Shown: positions 13,301-26,900 of the stretch, in pieces
Position numbering within the stretch: position 1 is the first letter of the stretch
Layout: each line of letters starts with the position of its first letter
Assembly (NCBI GenBank): GCA_024734555.1
Contig: JANPWX010000215.1
Coordinates: 1,990,929-2,054,928, forward strand
Reading direction: 5' to 3'
Length of the DNA stretch: 64,000 bases
Source: Trochalopteron elliotii
Taxonomy: Eukaryota > Chordata > Aves > Passeriformes > Leiothrichidae
Program-made: the position numbers and the translations under genes
Notes under the pieces: generated by a model
Told to the model about the DNA's origin: nothing
The model's input: only the letters and a program-made list of their open reading frames with translations
Databases searched by the model: none

Positions 13301-16300
13301 TTCCACCCAGCACTGCCAAAATCTTTCCAGTGGCTTGTCAAAACCTCCCATGGGCTGACCCTTAGCAGATTAAATCCTTCACAGAATTCATTCCTAATGC
13401 CTGTCATGCAGAGACATTTTATAACTTTGAGTTCTTTACTTGGTCGCACGAAATTGCCCTGGAGGAAACCAGGGTCACATCCTACCTTTCCCCAGCTTTC
13501 AACCTAATTGTTTGGCAACAAGTTCTTGCCTTTTTCATCAAGTCCCAGGTACAAATCTCTATTTCCCTCTGCAGGGGTTGTGGCTACGTGGAGTCACGAA
13601 CTACCTGCACTCCAAAATCTGAAAGAGATCACTTGGAACACTGGAGAGACTGGTATCAATTGTTTACCTTGATTTTGAACAATCATTGTGTCTGAGCATG
13701 TTTTAGTTTGACGTTTCTTAAGTATTCAGTGAAGATGCTGCTTGTGTTGTGCACAGGAGTTGCAAGAATTGCAAAATGACGCATGTCATCTTAAGGCTTT
13801 CACTGGCCACTGGAACAGTTGTCTTGTGAAATCAAGTATTTTTTGGCAGATAAGAGGGATTTTTCATTAATCAGTACTCAACACAAATTATGATCTCTGA
13901 GAAAGGTCAGACAATGAGCTGCTCTAGGCTGGAAGTACTGACGGTGAAATTCCTATTTGCTCTGTCTCAACATGACTAGTTCATGATGATGGTTTTATCC
14001 TCACCATTTGTCAACACAGTGGTTTCACAGCTTTAAAATTTGATAACATTTATTTAGAAAATGGACCATAAGTATGCAGGTTGTTGTAAAATACAAATAG
14101 GCCTGTGCAACATTTTCTCAGATGGAAAACTGGCTCCCATCAAACCTAGTGAGAATACAGGTCCTGGAACATTTTATCATAAAGATTAATGGCTAGTGCT
14201 GTGCCATATAATCTTCTGAGAAAGTGGTACTTAATGTATAGCTATGTAGCATTATTTTTATATATAACAGAATTTGATGCAAAATTATCTCTTCTAAATA
14301 TATAAATAAAAATATTTCAGTATTTTGTAAAAATATTTCAAATATTTTCTGGGTGTGCTCTAGGGAGTTAACAAGTTGACACACAAATCCAAAACCAAAG
14401 GAGTTCAATACAGCTCTAGAAATCCTGTTTCATAATCCATTCAAAACTTCCTAACTCCCTTTTTCTTTCTTGTTTCATAATAGCATAATTTGAATTGATA
14501 AATGGAAAAAACTGGTACAGCATTCAACTGACCTTCCTAAAAAAATCCCAACTGATATGTAGTGTATCTACAATTATCCTTCTCTGTATTCTTACCATGA
14601 TGAAGCTTGGAGTCTACTCAGAACTGGGTTCCTGCACTGCCAAATATCACATAAATCAAAATGTGTGCATCAAAATTCCTCCCTTCTAACTTAGTCACAT
14701 ACAGTTCTTGCAATATCCTACTGGTTGTGCCGTCAAAACCAAAAGAAAGTTACTAAGAATATGGAGCATATGAAACATTGCACTTTCTCGCATACATTTT
14801 CAAAATGTTTGCATTTTCCACTCCAGCAACCTCTACTCCTAGAAGTCCAATAAAGTTTACATGAGTGCATTACATTTTAGAAGTAAACAGGTCAAAATAC
14901 ACCAAACTTGCCTGATCAGACAGTCACATTATAATCTATGACACCAGAGAAAGATTTTGGTAAGTAGGTTGGCCCACCTGTTTTTACCTTAAATATATTG
15001 TTTATGGACATTAATGTCTCATTAGGCATTGCCCATACCAAGTTCAACTCTGTCTTCAAGAAAATATGATAAATTGAAAACAAGGGTCTCCTGCACTGTC
15101 ATAAGTACTAATTGTTTACTGGACTATGCAGATGAAACACTGGTTTTCTTTTATTTATCCCTTTAACTGAAATCATCACATCAAATTGCAGGCAAACTAT
15201 TAAAGATACAGACAAAGAAAGTTTTGTATTTCATTCTTTCCATATAATTAAATTACTACATGTTACAGAAATAGTAAAAGCGTCCATTCTTTCATGAAAC
15301 TCAGTAGTGACATGTCGCTTTCCTAATGTCAAGATGAGAGACAAAAAGGAATTGGTGTCATCAATTAAATGTGACTTTTTATTGGCAGAAGAGTTATCAA
15401 TAATCAAACTATTCTGAGATTCAATGAGATAGTTTAAGCTGTATATACCACTGTTGTTTTTCCTTATATTCTTTTATATTAAATAAAACAAATCTTGTTA
15501 AAAATAAATGCCTTAAAAATCCAATGGTCTGAAACATAATGGGCTGAGAGTCTCAGTTTTAAGGTTCTTTAAATTCACGGTATTTTTCCCTCACTAAGAA
15601 ATTCTTAAATATACCAAGCATCCTAGAAACATATTCAATAACTCCTTATGTTAGCAGAAAAATTAAAGAAAATGAAGGAAGGATTTGGGTACAAGTTTCA
15701 TAGCCTATGTGTTTACAGTGAGGAACAAAGTATGCACCTGATAATTGATTTAAATGCCTCAGAGATGGTCATCCAAGGAACTGTCAGCAGCAAAGAACAA
15801 TTTAAAATAATGCTGTTATGATATTAGCTCGAAACAAATATTGGGAAATGATGACTAATGCCAACAGAACCAAGTTCCTGTAAGAATAAGGCACTATGAG
15901 CTCAAAGGAACTGTCATTAGCTATTGTTTTTTTCTGCTAATTGACTGCTGAGCATTAACCAGATTTTGATCTGGGTTTTCTTACAGGCATAACTGAATAA
16001 TTCAATGTAATTTCAATTTGAATCTGGCTCTTCCTTCTTTATAAAGAACATAGTCATAAAGTGACACAAAGTGGTATTTTCTTTTCTAAATAATCAATAC
16101 AAAATCCAACCAATCTGATGGTTTCTTCTTTCAATGCATAAAGCTGCACAATAGAAATGTCAGAAAAGTAGATTCTTTGCATGTGGGCACACCTAAAAAA
16201 TACCTGTGCTCGGGTCCATTGAAACTCTTATTGTTTCCCATCATGAAAATAAATGACAACCTGAAGATTACTCAGACAGCATTTGATTCAAACCATAAAT

Positions 16301-17641
16301 ATACAAAAGGACCCAATTCTGAAACCAGCCAGAATATTTTAAATAAAACTTGTTGCACCAGACAAACTTCAGGTTTTTTTCCTAAAATTTATTCTACCTA
16401 TTTCATTAGCTGCTTATTGTAAGATGTAAAATTAAGAAAAGAAATTGAGATATTGATCAGGAAATTATAGAAGAAAATTTAAACTAGATGAAGAAAATCT
16501 GTAAGTTTTACTTTAAAGTAAAATTCAACAAAAGTAAGAAAAGGGGTATTTCTAACTCTTGAGAAAAACAGTAAGGCAAATAAAACATAGGATGCTTTAT
16601 TGCTGAAGTGTGGTGTCTTCTGTTAGTCTCACTAGCTGAGAATAAACACAGATAAAGGACAGGTATACTGCAAATGTCCTCTGTTCCACTTTGGTCAGTA
16701 TAGCGTTTCAGCTCCAGACAAAGTAGTTAAAGTAATTGGTTTGTAATGTGTCTAAATGAAACAGAGTAGTCTACCTTCTATATCTTTTAATTAATACCAA
16801 CATCACTGCTTTTCCCCCAGTACTGCAAAACTGGTAAAATCCTCCCATTTACATCAGAAAATACTGATGCCAGTAGTGCTTTAAATTTGCACTTCAGCTT
16901 CAGAAAAACCAGACCTGTGTCACCCACCTCCATACAGGTGCCAGAAAGGAACTTGTGGCACTCAGCTACATCACCATGCACCTCTGCCTATACAACTTAG
17001 CAGCATTTTTGCTACTTCAAAGAGTTGTGGGAATTTGCATATACAAGAAGAGCCTTGATGTTGCCATGGCTCCCTCTTCCAAGGCAAGTGACTCTCAGCA
17101 GTGAGGCAGAAGATGGCAACGAGTCCACTCCTATCCGTTCCCTGTAGAGCTACCCTAACCCAACAATCAGTGAGCATCAACAAGATCCAGAAGAAATCTG
17201 TGCATCAAAAATGAGATCTGTTTTGTCCAGAGTAACACACGCAGCAGTATCAAGCCCAGTATACTATAAAGGATGTAAACCAACTTATTATTTACAAATT
17301 CTTAGAAAATGAGCAGTTCATTTCAGACAACTGTGTGAGGATCAGAAGTACAATACAGCCAATGTCAGTACCTGAGCCTTCAGCCCCAAGACAAAAATAA
17401 AAAAATGAGTGAACAAGCATTTTAAGGAATTTCATCAGTAGCTAGTATTGCGGATTTTTAAGTCAGAAATTATTTTTCCTTATTAACATATGAGTAGCAC
17501 TAATATGTCTGTTAACAAAGTAGAGAAGTCAGCTTTCCCACTATGGACTTTAAATAATGCAGAGATATTTTTGAAACTGTATTCTTCATAGACTGTCACA
17601 GCTACAGAGAAATAGAGCAAATTCATCTGTTCTAAAATTAC

Positions 17642-17671
17642 TCTTCTGAGTGTAATAATACACTCAGAAGA
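17642..17671. repeat. Perfect 13-bp-arm inverted repeat
   Basis: The left arm is tcttctgagtgta (17642-17654) and the right arm tacactcagaaga (17659-17671), with a four-base spacer. It lies 24 bases before an alternating purine-pyrimidine tract. Confidence 0.88.
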
Positions 17672-17695
17672 TTAAGTGAGATAATACATTTAATG

Positions 17696-17735
17696 GTATG
17701 TACACACATGTGTGCGTGCATGTGTGTATGTATGC
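17696..17735. repeat. 40-bp alternating purine-pyrimidine (TG/CA-rich) tract
   Basis: Every base from 17696 to 17735 alternates purine and pyrimidine, mostly as TG, CA and TA steps with one CG step. Such tracts favour left-handed Z-DNA under supercoiling. Its right end also forms a short hairpin, atgtatgc with gcatacat. It is probably a decayed TG microsatellite. Confidence 0.85.
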
Positions 17736-19890
17736 CTTGCATACATTACCTATACAACAAAAAGATGAATATCAATTTATTTTTAAAAAGTCATTCTATC
17801 ATTACCAAAAGTTAATCTGTAGAATAAAACATGAGCAACAGATGTCTAATTATTAAAATTAAGTCTACAATGAAGGAATTCTGATCACTTTCTGTCCAGT
17901 ATGGGAGCTTCCACAACCAAAAGGTGTTGTTTTCACCTAAAAAACTCCCTTGTAAAATTTCCTGGAAGATTTACTAAGAATATGTATTTTGAAAATATTC
18001 TTTCCACAGTAAAAGACTGAAGTTCCATTTATATAATAAAATACATCAGAGTTCATTATAGCCTCTGCAATGACAACCTGGGGTACTGAATGTCATGTTT
18101 TTTCAGCCTGAATGAAAATTCTGATTATTGCCATACGCCATGGAAAGAGTGACAATCACAGGCCTCAAGCAATGAGACAGGAGGATAACCTATTGTTTGC
18201 TGTTGTCTCAAAGGCTGTAATGACTCTTACCTGAACACCAAAATGAAGAGAAAAGCTAATTCCAATTATATGAAACAATTTCACAAACACTGCTGCTGTA
18301 TTCTAATTGTGAAGACAAACATTCAGGTCAAGACATATTTTCCTAATTAATCATGCTTAAGATATATAGAATGATGCAACCGTGCACAGGAAGAGAAGCT
18401 ACTAATCAGTGTTGGGTTTATTTTACATTAAAGCTACAGAACTTTATCCATCTAGAGTACAGTGCTTAGTCTGAAATATACACTACCAGCCTTTTTCATT
18501 TTATAAAGCAGAAGCCAAAGGCACAATATGCTCCTTTTTTGGATACATTTAAGTCCCTTTATTTCAACCTTCCCTATCCAGGCACTTTAAGATTTAAGAC
18601 TGGCTTGATACCTAATAATAATAATAACTCTTGAAGAGACTGAAGATAATATTGTCAAGCAAAGCTTAGTTTAGTTTGAGTAACATAGCAATCTCATGCA
18701 ATAGTTAATGCATTCCATATTGTTTCCTTTCAGGGTCATTTTTACCTGTAAAACTGAAAATAAATTCCCTGTGTGCTACTAAGATCAAAAATATAGCAGC
18801 ATATGATTATTATACAAATTACGTACCCTATTAATAGAGGTACAGTATTTAAATGACAGTCAATGCAGTCTTCTCCAAGAAGCTCCCAAAGAACACTGAA
18901 TATCACAAATTTCTTTTGATGAATAATTTGAACCATGATGTTTAGACAATGGAAGAGTAGCATTCTCCAAACTTTATTTTACTGAAACTAGCCTGAAGCT
19001 GTGGGCCTTGAAGCAAAATTTGCCTGACTGCAAAGTGTTGCTCTCTTGTATTTTGCAGAGCAGAATCTTGATGCCTGCAACAAGTCTTTGGTGAAGGACA
19101 CCATGGATATTCTGTTGACTGCCAGGGTAGGAGGCCAAAGTACTAGATGGGAACTACCTGGGAAGAGCTGGTGGTGTTTAGAAAGTATTTAAGAGCTGTC
19201 TACAGGATTTCTAGTGGTTGGTGCTGTGGGAGGCAAAGTAATAGGATGCTTGAGCAGAGTCAGCTTGGAGGGGTAGATTGCTGAGGTTGGTGGCTCTTTA
19301 CTTTGTTTTATTCTACTGCATCATTCTAATCCTTCTCAGGAGAGAGTGAAGCAGAAGACACTTGGTATTACTGGTGAAGTACACAGAATATTGTTTACTA
19401 AAGGTAGGAATTTCAAAGAAGAGCTGGCGCAATTAATTACATTACCCTCCATTGCTTTTGCACTCCCTCAAACATAACTGGACACACATCTTTATGATTG
19501 CATGACTGGGTGATCATATCTTTACAAAACAAGACATAACTGCAATTTGTTTTCTTCATTCTTTGAAGCTATGCCTATAACTCTTTAATCTTAAAGACTG
19601 ACAAGCCAAACCCTGACTTCTCACTTTTTCTGAGGCAGATTACTGATACAGGCAACATATAAGGCCCTGTATTTGCAGCAATACATAATGCTATATAGTT
19701 AAGAATGACAGAGAGACACAAATATTAGGAATAAAAAAGTTAAACACAAGTCTTCAAAGTTAAATTTGGCCAAAACCAAAGCCCATGAAGTGCCAAGAGC
19801 AAATCCTGTGAGTTTCAACAGAAAATATCATATACATAAAAGACATCTCCAAGTTTAATGGCTCAATTGTATGCTCCAAATATACAATAT

Positions 19891-19927
19891 TATAGTCAAT
19901 ATAAATTTTTATATAGTCAATATAAAT
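19891..19927. repeat. Short tandem duplication (21-bp period)
   Basis: The 16-base unit tatagtcaatataaat occurs at 19891-19906 and again at 19912-19927. It looks like a recent local duplication in AT-rich sequence. Confidence 0.8.
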
Positions 19928-21230
19928 ATTACAGCTTAGAAAGAAATCAGTTTAGATGTGTGAGAAAACACAATTCCTCAAAATAAAGGTAAGCCGAACT
20001 AACCATAATCTAGTAAAGAAAAAAAACCAAGTCTTTTTGTTTTATAGATTTTTTTAAGTGTCTTCACAATTATTTAGGAAACACCTTGATTTATGAGGAA
20101 AAGGCCATTTTTCATCTGAAAATGTATACAAAAAACCCCCGCAAACAGTTTCAGTGTCGTTGCGAATAAATTATTAAATTGCAAAGGGAATTTTTTTGAG
20201 TTAAGGACACAAAATATGGTAGATTGAATATTGCAATTCTAGGCTAATCTCTTTCTGAGCTGTAAAAAATGGTTACTAGTTCTCCTAGGTGCAGAAAAAT
20301 AAATCTTACATTCTAACTCTAAGCATTTCAATTTAAGCCCCAAAAGTCAATTACAACTGAAAGTCTTCAGCATGAAAGCTCAAGATTTAAATATCTCTAT
20401 AATCAGTTCTTATTACTTCTGACTGATTTAATTTCAAAATATTTTGTGCAGCTGTTAACACTCATCAGAGGTGTCCTCTTACTTAATCCTCTGTTGGAAG
20501 TTCGAAGCTGCTTACCATATCACGCTGCAGACAATACAATTATTTTAATTTATATGCTGCTCTAGACTATAATATTACTAATGAATAAGGACTATTCTCA
20601 CAACAGTAATTCATTAATCTTCAGTAGATTAAAGTATTCTGTAAGCAGCTTTCAAAATTGGCTTTTATGACTATGTCATGAAAGATCTGTTTTGTCTCAC
20701 AGAAGATAATTGAATAATGGTGGTATTTTTTTTGACCTTTTGAAGAAGCAAGACAGCTTGGACTGTCAACCCAACTCCATAACACACATCAAACCATCCT
20801 CTTTAATAAACACATTATTATTTTTCTTCCAGCTATACTTACTGCAACGCATCTTACTTTGCTCACATTTTATTTGTTTCTGGGCTCAGAGGATCAGCTT
20901 TGTTAGTGGGATTACATCAGGGAATTCAGTCAAGCCACTGCAGGCATGAACCTGATCTACTGGCAAACAATAGATGTTTTCTATTTAATTTTCTCTAAGT
21001 CACTTTGTGAAGCTTTGAAAACCTACACAGTGTACGTGAAGAAGCTTGGTCCTAGAGCAACCAGAGGTCTTACACTTCCTCTCCAGTAATTAATGGACAT
21101 TTATATCTATTCAGACAGCTTGGTTTTTGGGATCAAGAAAGCTGAGAACAAAAACTGATGTACTTTTGGACTATGTTTCAGTATCTTCACTGTAGCTGGT
21201 GTGGACTGTAGGAAAAAGCATCCATCTTAC

Positions 21231-21434
21231 CATCACTGTTGACGCAGACGACAACAGGAACCTGTGTCCCAGGGCCACATGGCTTTTCATTGTCAGGGAT
21301 GCATTCCTCCAGCCCTGTGATTCTCCAGTCATAGCAAGAGGGCTCTTCACACGGGATGGCTTCCAGCAGGTGAGGGCAGTTTCCTGTTCCTCCTGTAGGC
21401 TCATTGGTGATGCGACGTTTCCTTAGTTTAAAGC
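21231..21434 (-). CDS. THSD7A: THSD7A coding exon 6 (end of TSP1 repeat 7, start of repeat 8)
   Basis: This 204-bp exon begins after the acceptor acatttcag with GC, which completes the split Gly codon, and runs 67 codons to a leftover G before the donor gtaagatgg. It starts with the basic FKLRKRRITNEP segment, closes repeat 7 at CPHLLEAIPC, and opens repeat 8 with CYDWRITGLEEC and a CGPGTQ core. The loop reads EPTGGTGNCPH; from memory the human protein has a few more residues here (a GGSGVTG-like loop), which would be a small lineage length difference. The next exon is not in the window: no TSP1-like minus-strand reading frame was found in the remaining 21 kb. Confidence 0.95.
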
Positions 21435-23789
21435 CTGAAATGTCCATGAAAATAACAATTTAACACTAACTTCTGTATCTGTCTACACCTGAGTGAACAG
21501 TTCTGTTTCTCTCCTCTGTAAAACATACTACAGACACTGAGCAGAAAAATGCATTTTAGATAATTGGGTGGAAGAACTCATTAAAGAAGGTCTAGAGTCC
21601 TTCTTTAGTTTCAATGTTTTGAGCCTCCTCAGGAGGCTTTGCCTTAAACCCCTGTTTATCATAGTCATGCATACTGCAGGAAGGAGACAGGATCATTTCC
21701 TGAGCATCACTCTTGCAAGATCCACCTCATTTTATATATCTTGATTACATTGCTGGGTTACCATTTCTCAAATATGTTTGTTTTCTTCTCAGGTATGTTC
21801 CAACAGGAATGGATTATCAAGTGAAATCAGCTCATAAACACTTCCTTTCCCCTCCAACCCTCCAAAATAAAATAGAAGAATAAAAGACAACCTTGTGAGA
21901 AAAAGAAAAGCATGGAAATAAACTCAAGTCCTATGAATACATTTTCAGTAATAAACATACAATATTCCCTTGCAAGCATTTAAAATTTTCCTTAAGGTTA
22001 CCTAAACTCATTTTGGAATGGAAAAACTGATGGGCCTTTATGCACCGTGTCATCTCCCAGGTCAATGCCAGCGACCAAAAGCAACCACCTCTCTCCTTTC
22101 AGGATGGCCCATTGAAAAAAAAAAAAACTAAATACAGTCAGAAAAACCTTACCAAACTGAACGGATTAAAGAAATAGTTTCTCTTCTCACATCTTTTCAG
22201 TCTCTTTTGTTTTATATCAGTATTCAAGCAAGTTAGTAATATATAGAAATTTTTAATAAAATACTTCATGTACCTCTGTCATTTCTACCAGGACACAGAC
22301 TAAACGGGAGAGTTTTCAAACACACATGTGCAAGAACTGATTCTTTGAAGACATGCCTCAATTCAATTATAGTAACTATTTACTTTAAAAATATATTTCC
22401 ATTTATCTTCAGATGCTGTTTATTTTCTCTGTTTCTGAATTGAAGAATTCAGCCAAATTATGTGCAAAACGTTTAGTAAGCCTGACGCAAAAGGCTGATA
22501 TAATTTCAAAAATAAAGAACTTCAATATCCACAGCAACAAAGGATGCAAATGATCTGGAAATGTGTAGAGAGACATGCTGCTAAAAGTGGGAGTGCCTGT
22601 GCAATTTTCACATCATTCTCTCAGAAGAACTGTCAATGTAATTATAAAATAAAATGTAAGAATTTCCAGATAAGAAGAAAACATTGGCAGTTGAGAAAAG
22701 ACCCCTGCTCATGCATGCAGGAATAAAGGCTTGCACAAAGTACATACTAATGTATTTCTATTAGACAAATGTCCAAATCAGTCTCACAAACCTAAATTTT
22801 ACCCCTGAAAGTGCAGCAAATCTTTCAGTGATGGAACAAAAACAGAAATAACAGACTACTTGACAGCTGTACTCAGACAAAACTTAATCTGACAGATTTG
22901 CACATTGAACTGCTTTTTCCTTCTTGAACTGATCAAGGTTGGGTCAGAGTTCCACAAAACAGCTTTGTAAAACCTGTATTATTGCTGCCCAGACAGAAGT
23001 GAAGCTAGCAGTATGCCAGAAAGATCCAGCTAAGCAAACACCGTAATCACAGTTGCTCCTTCCAGTGGACATATGTGGCTGCCCTTCCTTATGACTGTTT
23101 TTAATCAAGAAACCAAGTCTGTATTCCCAACTTTTATCAGATAATCACTTTGCAGCAATGACTAGGCCAGTTTTTCTCAGTTACAGCCAGAAGCCCACAG
23201 ACTTCTAACATGAGGTCCCTGTCACACTATTCTTGCTTTCCTGTTTTGATGTCAGGTTGCGACAATCTGTTCTGCACGGCAGTAAGTTGTAAAACGTGCT
23301 GAAATTGAAATCAGCACATATGTCATGAGTAAAACAGAGTTACATATCAACAATGAATGGTGCCATCTCTTTGCCAGATCATGCTTTACAGTCTAATGGT
23401 GAATTCTTAAGCTATTACTGAACTGTAAATCTTTGAGTGCCTTGTATGCTACACACCTCAAAGGATGTTTCTGTCCTCCTTTTGAGACAGTGCCAAAACT
23501 GTGATTTGAACACACAAATTTTATCCCTTTCAATCTGAGAGGAAGTTTTGAAACTGTAATTGACCTGTAAAAACCCAAACTGATCTTGAGAGTCTAGTAA
23601 ACAGGCTACATTTTTGCTGCCTTTGGTGTAACAGCGATATCAAATGTAGTCCTAATTCCATTACTTTATTTTGATGCCCAGAGGCACTAGATATACACTT
23701 CTTGGTACAAAATTTTGTCTTCTTGCATAACCTAGTGACTTAGGAATAGTAAATATCACCATTAAAATCTCTGCTGAATTTTTACATAC
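21435..23789 (-). other. Intron between exons 5 and 6 (2355 bp)
   Basis: The intron is bounded by the donor gtatgt at 23789 and the acceptor ending cag at 21435. I see no repeat or reading frame of note apart from an A run near 22119-22131. Confidence 0.9.
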
Positions 23790-23945
23790 CCTTCTTGGCC
23801 TGAGGGTCACCACAACTTTCATAGGTGCATGGTCCCCAGGCTGACCATGCCGAGGTCTCGCACTCTGTAGGACAGGGAACATGGCACAGCTGGGAGGTGC
23901 TGGGAAGAGGTCCTGTACACAGTTTACGGTCTACTGGCCTTGAGG
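23790..23945 (-). CDS. THSD7A: THSD7A coding exon 5 (end of TSP1 repeat 6, start of repeat 7)
   Basis: This 156-bp exon starts after the acceptor ttttgacag with CC, which completes a split Ala codon. It carries 51 full codons and ends with one G before the donor gtatgt. Residues 9-24 (LCTGP to HVPC) close repeat 6. Residues 25-51 open repeat 7 with CPTECETSAWSAWGPC, again a WxxW pair, followed by CTYESC and a Lys-ending linker. The match to human THSD7A as remembered is strong at both ends (KLCTGP and SAWGPCTYE). The frame continues into the next exon through a split Gly codon. Confidence 0.95.
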
Positions 23946-26900
23946 CTGTCAAAACAAAGTTAAAATATTTCCCACATGTCACTGGTCATGATTCTCAGTT
24001 CTAAGTGGACAGAACTGTCCTTCAGTCAGAAAGGCTGCTATCTCACTGCTTTAATCTGACGATGTGATGGAAAAATGCCTGCCTTGAAAAATATTGAATG
24101 GAAGACAGTTTACTCTCAGCATGAACAAAGTCAAATCCCATTATGTGGAGATGGGAAGACTTTAGATATTGCAGCACCCCCTCAGTCCTTTCCTTTGAAG
24201 GGTAAATTACACCACTACAACTATTGTTCACTTTGCATTCTGCATAAATTTCCTGTTATCTCATTACTTCTTCTCTTAAGAAATTGAACAAAAAGCTGCA
24301 TAAACCCCTTTGCACTTGTATATGTAAGCTATATGAGATACTATAACTTCAAAGGTCTGGTTAATTAATATTTAAAAGATTATTTTTAAGCTTTAACCTG
24401 AAACACAATTAAAATTGTGGCAAAAACATTTTTTCTTTTACTCTAAAGACCATCAAATGCACATTCAGCAGTAAGATTTGTGCAGCAGCAACACTAGTTC
24501 AAGAAAGGCTTTGTTTCAGATATATATATATGGCTTGCATTTCCTACATACATGTCTATAAATATGCATACATAATGTATACATACAGTTGTAAAAACTG
24601 CTCAAGACAATTTTTTTTTAAGCATATTAATCTATAGAGACACATGTGAAGGTAGAGTCTTCTGTTTTTTAAGGATCAATAACCTAAGCTAAAATCACCC
24701 TTCTTCCCTACTTCATTCTTTTGACTTTCCAGGAAATAAAAATAACAGGACAATTCTAAAAAGTGCCAGAGTAAGGCTCAGAACTCTAACTGAAAATGTA
24801 CCATTTCATTGAAAGCAAGATTTCAATTGTCTTTCACAACATAGGACTTGACAAAATACTACAGTAAGCAGAGAATATCTGCTAGAAATCTGTGACATTA
24901 TTTCACTTTGGTTGATTGAGGAAACATGAAATTCCGTAACTTAAAACACTCTCATTCTATTGGGGATTTTTTTCCCATGGGGAAGTTATGTTATTAATTT
25001 TTGCCACCACTTTTGATGGAAAGACTCTGAGACTAAATAAATACAGTATATGACAAAATATCTTTCTGAAAGATGAGACCAATAACCACTTATAGAATGT
25101 GAAAGTAAACACCAGGCTGTTGAAGTACAGTCAACACTTCTTGTGTGCTTGCATAACATGTACACGTGTGTATGTCTTTCCATTCAGATTTTCTAAGTAG
25201 GTGATCTTTACAGTTTCCAAAAAAGAATCCAATTCTCACTTTTTAAAGGGGAAAATGGAATTAAAAATCCTCACCCTATTCTGGTTTTAAATGCTGCCTC
25301 CTTTGGCACAGTTTTACAGTGTTGCTCCATATAATGAAGGCATGAAGGTAGCAAATAGTCATTTAATATTACTGCCTCTAGCTCACCAATCTCTTGAAAC
25401 AAAATAATATAAAGCCTAATATTCCAACATTAGCATAATACTATGCTGAAATTAAATTTTATGACATATCATTGAATTTTACAGTAAGTTTGACATGCAC
25501 ACCTAACATGCATGATGATCAACATAATATGCATATTTAGTGTAAAAAATGGATGTAAGTAAACATAATTTGCCCTTTGTTGTCAATAAATTGTTGAATT
25601 TGGATTGAATAGTTTCTAATAAAAAAAGAAAAACAGTAAGTAACTGCCATCCATACATTTCTAACCTTGATTTAATTAGGGAAATTGCCCAAGTGAGAGA
25701 GTTGAAATTAAGGGCCAACCACACCCCTGAGACACAGTCTTGCTTCAGGGAATAAAGAAAGTGTTCTGAGGAATTTCATGCTTCATCTCTAGCCTTCATC
25801 ATGATAAAGAACTTATCATCACACTAGTTTAGGGAATTTTACTCAGAAAAATAACAAAGATCTTTAATCAGGAAGCTTTAAATAGCAGGGTTTTTTCATA
25901 ATACAGGTATCAGTAAATCCTTAAATATGCCAAAATGCTTTTCAAATGTTGGTTTTAGACCCTATGTGATGTACAAATGCTATCTCCTATATTTTGCTTT
26001 TACAACAAAATTCAACCACAGGACAGAAAAGTTCTATTTCAGGTTATTAACAAATGTTTTCATCATTGAGCACTTACGATGAATTTCATGCAGGATTACT
26101 CAGAATTCTTTTTTTGAGATGACAGTAAAATAAGAAAACAGCTTTGCCTGGGTATCTTATGACCATCTCGTTCCCATGAATTTAAATTAATTTCTTTCAG
26201 CATCACAAAAGTATGATTGAGCATAGGCTTTAATGTTTATTGTTTAGCAAAGACACTCTGAGATAAGATGATACTGGATGCATATATTTACAGTTTAAAA
26301 CCTTGTCTTATCTCTGTCCTTTCAGACTCTCGTGTCAGCAATGAAGATTGTTCTTTATTCCTTGGAAGTAATGTTGAATGCTGATTAGACTGTGTGTAAT
26401 ACTACAAGATCTATGTGAAGTTTGACCAAATTCTGGGCCAAAAATAGAAAGAAAAGTTATTGCATTTTGATAATCTCTCTTTCTCCTTCCATTTAACTAA
26501 TAAATTAGATTAAATTTTCAATGAATTTCAGGTTTGAGGGTAGTAACCTAGAAACTAAAGTACAATTTAATTAGCCATTCCTCAATTCATCTTCTATATT
26601 AGGAAATTTTAGCTGAATATATTTTATATCCTCGGAAAACACCTCCTTGAATTACTGCATTTTAAAAACAACTGAAAAGAAAAAGAACACTTCTGCTGTT
26701 ATGCATTTGCTACATTTATCAAGACATCAAACTCTCCATCTTTCCCTAAAGACCCTCAAGAGACTTGTGCCCAGTAATGACCAGGCTGGCAGAGACTGAA
26801 TTTCTATGTGACTGCATCAGTACAAGCAAACACAACTTCACATTTCTCTTTCTGGTTATTTGTCACACTGGTTTCATAGTAAACAACACAAAGAAATTTC

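Larger units (their letters stand above)
1..21230 (-). other. Intron after exon 6 (partial, at least 21.2 kb)
   Basis: This is AT-rich non-coding sequence downstream of the exon 6 donor. No minus-strand frame with TSP1 hallmarks (WSxW, CxxxC or GxQTR) was found, so the next exon is beyond base 1. Recognisable content is one CR1 fragment (2863-3304), mononucleotide runs such as 7304-7319 (T), a small hairpin and alternating purine-pyrimidine tract near 17.64-17.74 kb, and a short tandem duplication near 19.9 kb. Elsewhere I see only short chance reading frames. Conserved regulatory elements cannot be ruled out without an alignment. Confidence 0.85.

Noticed and set aside
13089..13622. A somewhat GC-richer stretch with two short plus-strand frames, considered as a pseudogene or old LTR
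   Set aside because: No recognisable protein motif, LTR phrase or terminal repeat could be found by eye.
16787..17183. Two overlapping minus-strand frames considered as the missing next THSD7A exon
   Set aside because: They lack the Cys/Trp spacing of TSP1 repeats and do not match the expected continuation after the exon 6 donor.
19056..19190. Possible plus-strand exon: ttttgcag acceptor-like site followed by a frame open for about 45 codons
   Set aside because: The peptide is not recognisable, the frame soon stops, and such acceptor-like sites are common in AT-rich introns.
24510..24600. TA- and CA-rich stretch considered as a promoter or microsatellite feature
   Set aside because: It is only a short TA run (about five units) and scattered catacat words, and is not distinctive.
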